From positions 1 through 12,814 of the forward strand of contig JALHTN010000470.1 of assembly GCA_022865865.1 (NCBI GenBank): 12,814 bases of DNA, in the 5' to 3' direction. This stretch comes from Anaerolineales bacterium. GTDB taxonomy: Bacteria; Chloroflexota; Anaerolineae; Anaerolineales; UBA4823. Below the pieces are notes generated by a model. That model did not search any database. It was not told the DNA's origin and saw only the letters and a program-made list of their open reading frames with translations. How positions within the stretch are numbered: position 1 is the stretch's first letter; every line of letters starts with the position of its first letter. This document shows positions 1 through 7,419 of the stretch, in pieces. Position numbers and translations under genes: made by a program.

Positions 1-1014
1 AAACCGTCGTGATTGGAACAGCATTAGGCCAAAGAATATTGACAGGAAAAGTGTGCTTGCTGTCCGGGTATCCATTCGCTGGCTGCGCAGTCCGAGCGCG
101 ACAACCCCACTCAGAAAAGCGAGTAATCCCAGGGGCGAATTCTCAAGCAGCTGTGTCGTTTCATAGGGATACCATTCGTTTCCTATCCGCACATCTGCAC
201 CCCCAATCAGCTTGGGGAGTAGATGCCGGGCACCAAACACAATGTTATCGGGAAAATAGGGATTGATCAATAATCCTAAAGTCACCCCGATGAGTACGAA
301 AACGAGCGGTTGGATATCCAGCTTTCCCGCGATCAGCCTATCCGAAATTATATAAATGATCGCCAGTACGACCATCAATGGAAAGGCATCATATAACCAG
401 ACATAAATAAATGACAGGGGCAGCAAATACCAGAATTTCTTCTGCAGCAAGAAATTCAAACCCAGGACCAGGATTGCCAGGGAAAGGGACTGGGCGCGCG
501 GCATACTCATTCGATAAATAAAGGCTTCAGAGATCGCCAGCAATCCCAGGGCCCACAACCCAGTAAATGGGATGTGCTGGTTGCGCAGAAGCCACCAGAT
601 GCTGAGAAACGCTATACTGGCGAATAAAACACTGGCCCATTTTGCCCCCAAGATGAGATCTCCAATTGTGAATGGCATCAAGAAAACATGATAGAGAAAA
701 TGGTGATCAGAGAATTCCCCCGGGTTGAGAATGGTTAATGGCAGCCAGGGAAAGTAAGGCTTTAATCCTTCCACCCGCATCAGGTCAGCCATTTTTATAT
801 GGTAATAACCGTCATTGCCAACCAGGTTGGGAGTAGAAAATTGAACCAGGGACAGGATGAAAATAAAAAAGACCAGCAGTAAGAATCCGCTGATCCATTT
901 TTCATACTTATGCCAGCGGTTTTTTCGAATAGAAAATGCCCTGACAATACCTGAAGGATAAATTTTTTCGGCCATTTGCCAACTGATAAAATTGCTTGAG
1001 CCACAGGTTTTCAT
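1..1014 (-). CDS. Multi-pass membrane protein, GT-C glycosyltransferase/oligosaccharyltransferase-like (3' truncated by window)
   Basis: An uninterrupted minus-strand frame of 338 codons runs from an ATG at 1014 to the window edge, so the C-terminus is missing. A basic cytoplasmic N-terminus (about residues 1-40) is followed by a first membrane segment (about 42-60). A loop then carries N-D-G-Y-Y-H (67-72) and, further on, S-D-H-H (102-105). After that come many hydrophobic segments separated by short polar loops. An acidic D-x-Y-Y-H loop after the first helix plus a second acidic/His loop is the layout of GT-C enzymes (STT3/AglB/PglB and PMT-like), which use lipid-linked sugar donors at the membrane. 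That assignment is inference from motif layout; a plain polytopic protein is possible. The start is fixed by an upstream in-frame TGA, but its ribosome site is weak. It follows the sigma/DUF5667 pair in the same direction after 130 nt and may or may not be co-transcribed. Confidence 0.75.
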   Translation of the reverse strand, partial: MKTCGSSNFISWQMAEKIYPSGIVRAFSIRKNRWHKYEKWISGFLLLVFFIFILSLVQFSTPNLVGNDGYYHIKMADLMRVEGLKPYFPWLPLTILNPGEFSDHHFLYHVFLMPFTIGDLILGAKWASVLFASIAFLSIWWLLRNQHIPFTGLWALGLLAISEAFIYRMSMPRAQSLSLAILVLGLNFLLQKKFWYLLPLSFIYVWLYDAFPLMVVLAIIYIISDRLIAGKLDIQPLVFVLIGVTLGLLINPYFPDNIVFGARHLLPKLIGGADVRIGNEWYPYETTQLLENSPLGLLAFLSGVVALGLRSQRMDTRTASTLFLSIFFGLMLFQSRRF

Positions 1015-1102
1015 ATCGAAACTCAGCCTGTGGCTCATTTCATTCTAATTTGATTACTCTCTGTATATTTAGTGCTTTTCAAGCATTGGCACCCTTGGTG
1101 GT

Positions 1103-1128
1103 AATTATGCTGGATCCAAGGCATAATT
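1103..1128. other. Perfect 8-bp inverted repeat / hairpin between minus-strand genes
   Basis: AATTATGC (1103-1110) and GCATAATT (1121-1128) are perfect reverse complements around a 10-nt loop. The repeat lies 17 nt beyond the stop codon of the DUF5667 gene. No clear T-run follows on the minus strand, so it is not a textbook intrinsic terminator; it could be an RNA 3'-end structure or an operator for the membrane protein gene downstream. Confidence 0.4.
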
Positions 1129-1144
1129 GTTGGCGACCCTATTA

Positions 1145-2428
1145 TTAATTATCATCGCTTTTATTTTCGTTGTCCTCAGACTCATTATCATTATCACCGG
1201 ACTCATTGTCATTATTATTGTCATCCGATTCATTGTCGTTTGAGCGATTGTCGTTGTCATCATCAGATGAACCGCTGTTGCTGTCATTATCGTTCGATTC
1301 GTTGTCGTTCAGGCTGTCATCGGATTCGTTTTCGTTTATGCTGTCATCAGACCCATTATCGCCGCTATTTTCGTTCGCCTCATTGTCATTCTGATCGTTC
1401 TCATTCGAATGATCATCTGTTTCATTTTCGTTCAAGTCATCACCAGAGTCATTCTCATTATCATTCCCGTCGAGCGAGTCATTGCTGTTCTCATCTTCAA
1501 CTGTGTTGCTGTTACTTTCAAATAAGCCTGAAAGTTCAATTTCTCGAACGACCATGAATCCATCAGCTGTCAATATGACGTGCAGTTTAACGAAATCACC
1601 AGCCTGGATGATATCTTCAAATTCAGTCAGATCCGTGATGCTGTAAATCACACCGTCGATCTCTAACTCAGTGTCTGAGATGGATGCGACAATTCCAATT
1701 ACTTCAACATTTTCGCCTGCTCCATCCTGGGAGATCAGCAGAGCTTTCTCTACCGCAGGTTTGACCACATCAGGAACGTTCAAGAGGACAGACTTCAGGG
1801 CACTCGCATAATCCAATAAAGCTTGCGATACCAGCTTGTTCAGCTCGGCACCCCGCTCAGGATCTGCCGCCAGTACGATCTGCGCAGCTTGCATGGCTTC
1901 TTGAATGTGATGCTCAAATTCGCTGGAAGCAAACTCAACATCGTGAGTGCGACCTTGGGAGAGCAATTCAGTGATTTCGTTCAATCGGTGTTGGGCAAAC
2001 TCCAGGTGTAGTTGAGCTCTGTTGTAAGAATCATTCGCCAGTGAGATCTGAGTGTGCTCCAGGCTGGATTTAACCGGGTAAAGCGCATCACCCGGCAGTG
2101 CCGATTGAGATGCATAGGCAGTCGCACTTGCCCCTCCAAATAGAACGACAAAAACGAACAATACTGCTGCAATCGTTGAAAATGCAAGTTTTCTCTTTCC
2201 AATATTCATCGTATTACCTGCCTTGGTATTTGATTTGAGCAATCCGGTCAACCATCCCAGGGTAGAACCTGAACCAGTTAACGGCAAACTTTCCAGCTCG
2301 TTTAGAAATTTATCTCGACTTTGAGCTGCTAATTTCGGATCCCGCTCGGGTGTCGGTTCCAACAATTCAATTTTTTTGATCAGGGTGGGATCAATCCTTG
2401 GATCATCAATTTGGTTATTCATGGTCAT
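1145..2428 (-). CDS. DUF5667/DUF5666 membrane protein, probable anti-sigma or sigma-linked regulator
   Basis: The protein has 427 residues in four parts. A soluble N-terminus (1-80) would be cytoplasmic. A single membrane helix follows (about 82-104). An external helical region (about 105-230) with the S-x-S-A-L-P-G-D-x-L-Y-P-V-K signature is typical of DUF5667. A short beta-rich segment (about 240-300: VEVIGIVASI...TELEIDG) resembles DUF5666. The last 123 residues are almost only N, D, E and S. The gene overlaps the end of the ECF sigma gene by 14 bp, so the two are translationally coupled. Known context: ECF sigma factors are often co-encoded with a membrane anti-sigma factor whose cytoplasmic N-terminus holds the sigma factor. 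By position this protein is that partner, although no zinc-binding anti-sigma motif is visible. A second ATG at 2422 has better spacing from the GAGG ribosome site and may be the true start. Confidence 0.85.
   Translation of the reverse strand: MTMNNQIDDPRIDPTLIKKIELLEPTPERDPKLAAQSRDKFLNELESLPLTGSGSTLGWLTGLLKSNTKAGNTMNIGKRKLAFSTIAAVLFVFVVLFGGASATAYASQSALPGDALYPVKSSLEHTQISLANDSYNRAQLHLEFAQHRLNEITELLSQGRTHDVEFASSEFEHHIQEAMQAAQIVLAADPERGAELNKLVSQALLDYASALKSVLLNVPDVVKPAVEKALLISQDGAGENVEVIGIVASISDTELEIDGVIYSITDLTEFEDIIQAGDFVKLHVILTADGFMVVREIELSGLFESNSNTVEDENSNDSLDGNDNENDSGDDLNENETDDHSNENDQNDNEANENSGDNGSDDSINENESDDSLNDNESNDNDSNSGSSDDDNDNRSNDNESDDNNNDNESGDNDNESEDNENKSDDN
1148..1516 (-). repeat. Low-complexity Asn/Asp/Glu/Ser tail coding region
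   Basis: Residues 305-427 of the DUF5667 protein are built from irregular short units such as NDNES and SDDS, encoded by GAT/AAT/GAA/AGT-like codons. The stretch is strongly acidic, has no hydrophobic core and is predicted to be disordered outside the cell. Imperfect codon-level repeats make it prone to slippage and length variation. Serine-rich open frames on the opposite strand here are by-products of the composition. Confidence 0.85.
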
Positions 2429-2978
2429 TTTCCTCTTCCAATTCGTCCATCAGCATGCGTCGCAATGAGCCCAATGCTCGATACTGCATAGAGCGGGTCG
2501 CATCAGCACTTTTACCGAGTGCTTGAGCCACTTCCTCATGCGACCAGTTCTCCAAGAATCGCAGCTGGATGATCTGCTGCTGTTGTTCTGGCAGCCGTAA
2601 AATTGCGGCGCGTACTCGCTCGCGTTCCATGGCTTCCGAAACCTTCGTCGCTGGATTTGAACCAGGCTCAACTGGTTCATTGACCTCAATCTGCAATTCT
2701 GGCAGCGGCTGTCGCCGGTAGTAATCTGTGATCCAGTTGTGAGCCACCCGGTACAGGTATGCCCGCATATTCTCCGTTGGACCACCACCCCGTTGAATTG
2801 CGCCCAGAAAGCGGCTGAAAGTCTCCGAAACACAATCTTCAGCTGTGGTTACATCTCCCAGAAGGCGAACTGCATACCGGTAAATACCCGGGCTGTATTC
2901 CTCGTAGATATTAATCAACTCTTTCTTATCTAATGTTTTCGGATCTGCTTGGACTATGGTGTTGATCATCATGCTCAT
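2415..2978 (-). CDS. RNA polymerase ECF-type sigma factor
   Basis: The protein has 187 residues, the usual ECF size. Region sigma-2 spans about residues 21-90, with a helix LINIYEEYSPGIYRYAVRLL followed by the D-x-x-x-A-E-D-x-V-x-E-T-F core-binding stretch and A-Y-L-Y-R-V-A-H-N. A charged linker follows (91-120). Region sigma-4 spans about 122-177, with I-L-R-L-P-E-Q-Q-Q-Q-I-I-Q-L-R-F and a helix-turn-helix S-H-E-E-V-A-Q-A-L-G-K-S. It directs RNA polymerase to a limited set of promoters. The next gene, overlapping by 14 bp, encodes a membrane protein that probably controls its release. Three methionine codons lie close together at the start (2978, 2972, 2969); only a weak AGGT ribosome site precedes the first. 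A stop codon of a small ORF lies 8 nt upstream. I see no clear consensus promoter. Confidence 0.93.
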   Translation of the reverse strand: MSMMINTIVQADPKTLDKKELINIYEEYSPGIYRYAVRLLGDVTTAEDCVSETFSRFLGAIQRGGGPTENMRAYLYRVAHNWITDYYRRQPLPELQIEVNEPVEPGSNPATKVSEAMERERVRAAILRLPEQQQQIIQLRFLENWSHEEVAQALGKSADATRSMQYRALGSLRRMLMDELEEENDHE

Positions 2979-2986
2979 TTACCTAT

Positions 2987-3145
2987 TTAGACGTTGGGTA
3001 GAGGCTTATGTGACGGCCGCAAGACTTGAACTCCATGATTATTATCAATTATTAATCTTAGTTCTTTGGGAAGTTGGATCACTTTCAATTTGATCAAATC
3101 CCCATTCACATCAGGATAGAAAATCTCGAGAGAGCCTTTAATCAT
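2987..3145 (-). CDS. Possible small ORF (52 aa) or gene remnant just upstream of the sigma factor
   Basis: A minus-strand frame opens at ATG 3145 and stops at TAA 2987-2989, 8 nt before the sigma factor start. It encodes 52 residues of balanced composition, including E-I-F-Y-P-D-V-N-G-D-L-I-K-L-K-V and P-K-E-L-R-L-I-I-D. The same frame stays open upstream for 14 more codons, to a TAA at 3191-3193. Beyond that stop it continues with another protein-like stretch (K-I-F-V-V-D-K-S-Q-R-E-W-L). This suggests either a short translated leader peptide coupled to the sigma gene or a decayed C-terminal gene fragment. No ribosome site is evident and I do not recognise a family, so this is tentative. Confidence 0.3.
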   Translation of the reverse strand: MIKGSLEIFYPDVNGDLIKLKVIQLPKELRLIIDNNHGVQVLRPSHKPLPNV

Positions 3146-3264
3146 ATCTGATTTTGACCAGTGAAATTTTTCCCAATTAGAAGACCGGAATTAAAGCCAT
3201 TCTCGTTGCGACTTATCGACTACAAAGATTTTTCCATCAGATTTTGGTGGATATTTATTTTTGG

Positions 3265-3331
3265 AATTGTATTTGATTCGCGATCATGGTAAACTCGTAA
3301 ATATTAAAACCTGCTTAATCCAAATACAATT
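3265..3331. repeat. 11-bp inverted repeat in divergent intergenic region
   Basis: AATTGTATTTG (3265-3275) and CAAATACAATT (3321-3331) are perfect reverse complements separated by 45 nt. The match can be extended by a few bases with one bulge. The pair lies upstream of the ABC transporter operon and the oppositely oriented sigma gene. It could be two half-sites for a regulator or a chance AT-rich match. The rest of 2979-3407 holds the small ORF and a weak promoter; I see no other gene or RNA. Confidence 0.4.
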
Positions 3332-3337
3332 TTATTT

Positions 3338-3367
3338 TGGGTTCAGTGTGTTCGCAAGTACTATAGT
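3338..3367 (+). promoter_or_regulatory. Weak candidate promoter for the ABC exporter operon
   Basis: TATAGT (3362-3367) is a good -10-like hexamer. TTGGGT (3338-3343) is a weak -35-like match at 18-nt spacing. The gene start follows about 40 nt later with a purine-rich AGGAAGG ribosome site. This is consensus matching only. Confidence 0.3.
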
Positions 3368-3407
3368 CTAAGTGCAATTCTGAAAAACAAAATATAGGAA
3401 GGCAAAG

Positions 3408-4325
3408 ATGAGCGATGAAATCATTTCCATTAAAGAATTCACCAAATCCTACAATGGTTTCGTAGCAGTTGACCAGATCAGTTTTGAAGTAGATCGGGGA
3501 GAGATTTTTGGTCTGCTGGGTCCCAACGGCGCTGGCAAGACCACCACGCTCGAGTGCCTGGAAGGACTCCGTCTCCCGGATGGCGGGGAACTGCGAATTT
3601 TGGGTGTTGATCCGCAGCGTGAACCAGGAAAATTACGCAACCTGATCGGCGTACAGCTGCAGACTTCAGGTCTACCGGATAATATGACGATTGATGAATC
3701 CATGAAGATTTTTTCTGCATACCATGCTGTACCTCCCCGCTTTGAGGTAATTACCAGAATGGGATTGGAGGAGAAACGCAATTCCCAATACCACCAATTA
3801 TCCACCGGGCAAAAACGAAGGCTGTCCCTCGCCCTGGCGATCGCTCACAATCCACCAGTGATCATCCTGGATGAGCCAACTGCGGGTTTGGATGTTGCTT
3901 CACGCACGGAACTCCATGACATGATGCAGGAACTGAAATCCGAAGGAACGACAATCATCCTGGCAACTCATGATATGGCTGAAGCAGAGAAAATGACTGA
4001 TAGAGTAGCCATCTTACTGCGTGGGCAGATCATCGAGACTGGATCCCCAAGGGAGCTGACCACGAAAGGCACCGGTATGACCAAAGTTTCGGTGCGTACG
4101 GATGCCTCCGTACTCCAGGATCACCCGGGTGAATTTCCAGCCGTTACCCAGCAGGTTGTCAAGGAAGAATATGTTATTTATTACACCACAGATCCAGGAC
4201 CGACAGTCTCCGCCATCTTGGAATTCATCAACACTCAAGAAGATAATTTAATCGATTTGCGTGTCGAACGCCCCTCCTTAGAAGAACGTTTCCTGGAGAT
4301 CACCACAGTCGGAGGTATTCAATGA
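3408..4325 (+). CDS. ABC-2 type exporter, ATP-binding subunit
   Basis: The protein has 305 residues and powers a membrane exporter by ATP hydrolysis on the cytoplasmic face. Visible motifs in order: Walker A G-P-N-G-A-G-K-T-T (38-46), Q-loop Q85, ABC signature L-S-T-G-Q (131-135), Walker B V-I-I-L-D-E-P (151-157) with T-A-G-L-D after it, and the switch histidine in A-T-H-D-M (H188). The signature has Thr where Gly is usual, a common variant in this subfamily. The last 90 residues form the extra C-terminal domain (DUF4162-like) typical of drug, antibiotic or lipid exporters of the CcmA/DrrA type. The stop codon overlaps the permease start (ATGA, 4322-4325), so the two are one transporter. The ATG has an AGGAAGG ribosome site. 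The substrate cannot be told from sequence. Confidence 0.95.
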   Translation: MSDEIISIKEFTKSYNGFVAVDQISFEVDRGEIFGLLGPNGAGKTTTLECLEGLRLPDGGELRILGVDPQREPGKLRNLIGVQLQTSGLPDNMTIDESMKIFSAYHAVPPRFEVITRMGLEEKRNSQYHQLSTGQKRRLSLALAIAHNPPVIILDEPTAGLDVASRTELHDMMQELKSEGTTIILATHDMAEAEKMTDRVAILLRGQIIETGSPRELTTKGTGMTKVSVRTDASVLQDHPGEFPAVTQQVVKEEYVIYYTTDPGPTVSAILEFINTQEDNLIDLRVERPSLEERFLEITTVGGIQ

Positions 4326-5140
4326 CAGCCTTCACCAATCACTTCCTCTACGAATTCAAGACCGGATTGCGCAATCCATCCGCAATGATGATGTTTTACT
4401 TGCTCCCACTAGGCTTTTATGCCGTGATGGGGTTCGTCATGGTGGCGATCAATCCTACCTTCAAAGAACTCCTGCTGCCAGCCATGATCGTTTTTGCGAT
4501 TATGTCGAGCACTATTCTTGGACTCCCCAATGGATTAGTAGAATTTCGTGAAGCTGGGATATACCGCAGCTTCAAAATTAACGGCGTTCCAGCGATTTCG
4601 ATTCTGACCATACCAGCCCTATCCACGGTATTTCATTCATTAATTGTGGCCCTGATCATAGCGCTGACTGCAACCCCTTTATTCGATGCCCCTCTTCCGG
4701 AAAATTGGTTTGGTCTAATTTTTGTTACCCTCCTGGCTGCTTTTACCTTTGGGACTCTTGGTATGTTAATCGGTGTCGTTTCATCATCCTCGCGGGCGGT
4801 CGTATTGTGGTCTCAGCTTATTTATCTACCCAGCATCTTGCTGGGTGGCATGATGATCCCGGTTGCAATGTTGCCGGAGACAATACAAAAGATCTCCGGA
4901 TTGCTCCCCAGCACTTATGCCATGCAGGCCTACTTCGGTCTTGCCTATAATCAAAAGACAGTTATTGATCCCTGGCTTTCAGTAGTGGTACTGTTTGTTA
5001 GTGGCATATTAGCCTTGGGACTCTCAATATACCTTTTTAATTGGGACAGCAACAACCAAACCAGGCGAGGCTCTCCTCTGCTTGCATTGTTTGTGCTCCT
5101 ACCTTATATCGCTGCGATCTTGATCGGGTTTGTCTTATAG
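4322..5140 (+). CDS. ABC-2 type exporter, permease subunit
   Basis: The protein has 272 residues with six or so hydrophobic segments: about 22-44, 50-72, an E-F-R-E-A-G-I-Y-R-S-F-K coupling-helix stretch, then 92-117, 128-152, 160-180, and two C-terminal helices with a short tail. The E-F-R-E-x-G-x-x-R-x-x-K segment between helices 2 and 3 is a hallmark of ABC-2 permeases (DrrB/YadH-like), where it contacts the ATPase. The gene overlaps the ATPase gene by 4 bp, which indicates coupled translation and a stoichiometric complex. Its length is normal for a half-transporter permease that dimerises. The exported compound is unknown; drug, lipid or polyketide export would all fit. Confidence 0.93.
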   Translation: MTAFTNHFLYEFKTGLRNPSAMMMFYLLPLGFYAVMGFVMVAINPTFKELLLPAMIVFAIMSSTILGLPNGLVEFREAGIYRSFKINGVPAISILTIPALSTVFHSLIVALIIALTATPLFDAPLPENWFGLIFVTLLAAFTFGTLGMLIGVVSSSSRAVVLWSQLIYLPSILLGGMMIPVAMLPETIQKISGLLPSTYAMQAYFGLAYNQKTVIDPWLSVVVLFVSGILALGLSIYLFNWDSNNQTRRGSPLLALFVLLPYIAAILIGFVL

Positions 5141-5172
5141 ACCCATCAATAATACCTTCACAGGTTTGACTG

Positions 5173-5191
5173 ATCTACTCTGGTAGATTTT
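5173..5191 (+). terminator. Short candidate terminator after ABC permease
   Basis: ATCTAC (5173-5178) pairs perfectly with GTAGAT (5183-5188) around a TCTG loop, and the stem runs into TTTT (5188-5191). It lies 33 nt beyond the permease stop codon. The stem is short and the U-tract is only four, so termination would be partial. Confidence 0.4.
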
Positions 5192-5208
5192 GGGTGAAAT
5201 AAACCAAA

Positions 5209-5689
5209 ATGCAGCAAAAATCCTTTTGGCGACTGGCAGGCATAACTCTGCTCTCCTGGCTGAGTGTAATTGGTTTAGATTTCCTGCTGCATGCCAGCAT
5301 CCTGGCTCCCTCTATGCAGAGCCGCATCCTTTCCTCCTGCCGCCTGAACGAGCGTTTACATTAATCCCTATGGCTACCTTTCATTCCTAATATTTGTTAT
5401 CCTGGTTGTTTGGCCGATGGTAAAACTTGAGATAACCTCGGTTTTCTTTTTGGTCTAAAACTAGGACACTCATCTGGGGTACGGTGGTAATCAAGGTTTG
5501 ATTTCGATCACCAGTGCCCCGTTAATATTAATGGTTGGATGGTTCGTTGGTCAAACGCTGGAGACCGGGATTGCCGGGCTAGTTGTTGGGGCAGGCTTGG
5601 GAACAGTAAAACTTAGGGGTTCGGTGGTATGGGTGCTTTTGTTCGTATTGAGCGCATTTATTATTGCTATCATTTTGCAAAATATCTAA
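5209..5689 (+). pseudogene. Decayed small polytopic membrane protein gene (several frameshifts)
   Basis: A membrane-protein reading can be followed only by changing frame. It starts at ATG 5209 (M-Q-Q-K-S-F-W-R-L-A-G-I..., through F-L-L-H-A-S-I-L-A-P). It moves to L-Y-A-E-P-H-P-F-L-L-P-P-E from about 5310, then to Y-G-Y-L-S-F-L-I-F-V-I-L from 5369. It passes through F-G-L-K-L-G (about 5449-5466) and L-I-W-G-T-V-V-I-K (5469-5495), and ends in a frame from 5495 to the TAA at 5687 (G-L-I-S-I-T-S-A-P-L ... G-W-F-V-G-Q-T-L-E). Each piece looks like consecutive parts of one protein of about 160 residues with four to five membrane helices. Every shift has the sense of one missing base, and two fall at CCC runs. 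Neighbouring genes are intact. I do not recall a named function. A sequencing/assembly artefact is the main alternative. Confidence 0.65.
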
Positions 5690-5780
5690 TTCCTCCGAGC
5701 TCTCTGACACAGCGATTTATTAAGTAAGAAATCCTCGTCTTTGCATGATATATATCCTGGGGGATATCACAATGATGCAA

Positions 5781-5786
5781 TATAAT
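5781..5786 (+). promoter_or_regulatory. TATAAT -10 element upstream of the YwiC-like gene
   Basis: A perfect TATAAT lies 19 nt upstream of the ATG at 5806, with no convincing -35 hexamer at standard spacing. Transcription from it would start about 12 nt before the ATG. Together with the absence of a good ribosome site, this suggests a very short leader. A small inverted repeat (ATATCC/GGATAT, about 5753-5766) sits where the -35 would be. Confidence 0.4.
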
Positions 5787-5805
5787 CGGGGAAACGAATT
5801 ATCAT

Positions 5806-6636
5806 ATGGCCTCTTCAAAAAGAATAAACAACCTGTTTCTGCGCCATGTTGCCCTGCCAAGTGATCACGGTTCGTGGGTTTTTCTACTCAGCCCATTATT
5901 GATCGGTCTCTTTGCTGGGGGAAGTTGGAGCACTGCCGTTCTTTACCTGATCATCGCTGCCCTGGCCGCTTTTCTGATCCGCCAACCTGTCACGATCGTG
6001 GTTAAAATTTTCAGTGGTAGACGCAGCCAGCGAGATTTACCCGCAGCCTGGTTCTGGATTGGGATTTACAGCTTTATCGGTGCCTTGGGATTGCTGGGTC
6101 TGGTTCTGCAGGGATTTGAATTCATCTTCATCCTAGCCTTACCGGGGATTCCAGTTTTTATCTGGCATCTTTACCTGGTGAGCAAACGGGCTGAACGACG
6201 CCAACTTGGCGTTGAAATCGTCGGCAGTGGTGTGCTTGCCTTAGCCGCTCCCGCTGGTTATTGGATCGGAGTTGGTAGTCCTGATCCGCTTGGTTGGCTA
6301 TTTATGATCCTGACCTGGCTGCAATCTGCGGCTTCGATCGTGTATGCGTATTTACGCTTGCAGCAGCGCGATCTGGAGCAAATCCCGGATATCAAAATCA
6401 GATTAAGAATGGGTCGCCGTGCTCTGGCTTATACCACCTTTAATATATTGTTTGTGCTGGGTTTGGCATTGGTCAATCTCGTATCTCTGCTGTTGCTCCT
6501 TCCTTATGCCCTTCAATGGTTGGAAACCATCTATGGAACTCTCACGCCTGCGGTCGGTAAGCGTCCAACCGCGATTGGATTCCGCCAATTATCCATCAGC
6601 ACTCTCTTTACACTTCTATTCATTCTCACCTGGTGA
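5806..6636 (+). CDS. YwiC-like family integral membrane protein
   Basis: The protein has 276 residues. Near the N-terminus L-P-S-D-H-G-S-W (17-24) leads straight into the first membrane helix; this (E/D)-H-G-x-W motif is the signature of YwiC-like proteins. About seven to eight further hydrophobic segments follow. A basic loop S-K-R-A-E-R-R-Q-L (126-134) and a later R-L-R-M-G-R-R-A stretch suggest cytoplasmic loops. The biochemical role of the family is not established; I recall no proven substrate. The gene stands alone, with a TATAAT box close upstream and no strong Shine-Dalgarno. It ends in TGA, which shows that UGA acts as a stop codon in this genome. Neither neighbour gives a functional hint. 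Confidence 0.8.
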   Translation: MASSKRINNLFLRHVALPSDHGSWVFLLSPLLIGLFAGGSWSTAVLYLIIAALAAFLIRQPVTIVVKIFSGRRSQRDLPAAWFWIGIYSFIGALGLLGLVLQGFEFIFILALPGIPVFIWHLYLVSKRAERRQLGVEIVGSGVLALAAPAGYWIGVGSPDPLGWLFMILTWLQSAASIVYAYLRLQQRDLEQIPDIKIRLRMGRRALAYTTFNILFVLGLALVNLVSLLLLLPYALQWLETIYGTLTPAVGKRPTAIGFRQLSISTLFTLLFILTW

Positions 6637-6847
6637 TTCAATCTCAATTAATAAGTTTATCTTCAAAGACCCAATGAATACCTGCTTATCTTTCCTAGAT
6701 CCCTTTTCTTTTGAAGCGCATAGAAAGAAATTTCGTGTACAATTTGAATAATGTCGCTGTACCTCACATAAAGGTTTACATCCTGATATGATGGTTCGAG
6801 TTCATCGTCCAAGTGTAATAACCGAGAAGATCAAAAAGGAGTGAGAT

Positions 6848-7396
6848 ATGCCCCAAGACGAAGATAACAAAGATACCCCCCTGGATGAAAGTGCAAACGA
6901 AGAAGCTCAACCGGAATCCGAGCTGGTTGATGAGGGAGATGAAACCGTACCCAAACAGCTGCCTCCACCAGCCCAGGGAAAAATTTCTCCTTCTCAAGAA
7001 CACAATTGGGCCATGCTCTCACATCTGAGCATATTATTAAATATATTCACCTTAATCCTAGGACCGATACTCGCCTTAATCATTTACCTGGTCTATAAAG
7101 ATCGTTCTCGCTACGTTGCCTACCAGTCCCTACAGGCTACCATCTTCCAATTGATCGTCTGGGTTGGCATAGGATTGGTGATCGGTGCGATGTGGTTGGT
7201 AACGGCTGTCCTCTCGATCTTTCTGGTTGGTTTATTATGCATCCCGTTCAGCCTGCTGGCAACAATCTTCCTCTTGTTTGTGCCATTGGCTTCCCTGGTG
7301 TATGGTGTTATTGCAGCAATCAAGTGCAGTCATGGTGAGGATTTCCGCTACTGGTTGGTCGGTGATTGGGTGCGGGGCACCTACGAGAAAGCATAA
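6848..7396 (+). CDS. DUF4870 domain membrane protein
   Basis: The protein has 182 residues. The N-terminal 50 residues are acidic and proline-rich and probably disordered. H-N-W-A-M-L-S-H-L-S (52-61) then opens a DUF4870/Tic20-like domain. It has one helix (about 60-83), a basic turn Y-K-D-R-S-R-Y-V-A-Y-Q-S-L-Q-A (83-97), and two or three more hydrophobic segments to about 158. A soluble tail, K-C-S-H-G-E-D-F-R-Y-W-L-V-G, follows. The family is widespread and uncharacterised. An AAGGAG ribosome site (6836-6841) 6 nt before the ATG fixes the start. The gene is upstream of, and separate from, the glycine-riboswitch operon, whose own promoter begins 23 nt after its stop. Confidence 0.85.
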   Translation: MPQDEDNKDTPLDESANEEAQPESELVDEGDETVPKQLPPPAQGKISPSQEHNWAMLSHLSILLNIFTLILGPILALIIYLVYKDRSRYVAYQSLQATIFQLIVWVGIGLVIGAMWLVTAVLSIFLVGLLCIPFSLLATIFLLFVPLASLVYGVIAAIKCSHGEDFRYWLVGDWVRGTYEKA

Positions 7397-7419
7397 ATCC
7401 TTCATATTATGAATTAGGC

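Noticed and set aside
9..266. 85-residue plus-strand ORF at the window start
   Set aside because: It lies opposite a continuous membrane-protein frame on the minus strand and has no recognisable features.
1170..1557. Serine/leucine-rich and His/Cys-rich plus-strand ORFs
   Set aside because: They are complements of the N/D/E/S codon repeats in the minus-strand regulator; composition alone keeps them open.
3749..3812. ABC signature L-S-T-G-Q as a possible inactivating change
   Set aside because: Thr at this position is a common natural variant; Walker A, Walker B and the switch His are all intact.
6711..6743. Possible promoter (TTGAAG / TACAAT) before the DUF4870 gene
   Set aside because: The spacing is 21 nt, too long for a credible sigma-70 promoter.
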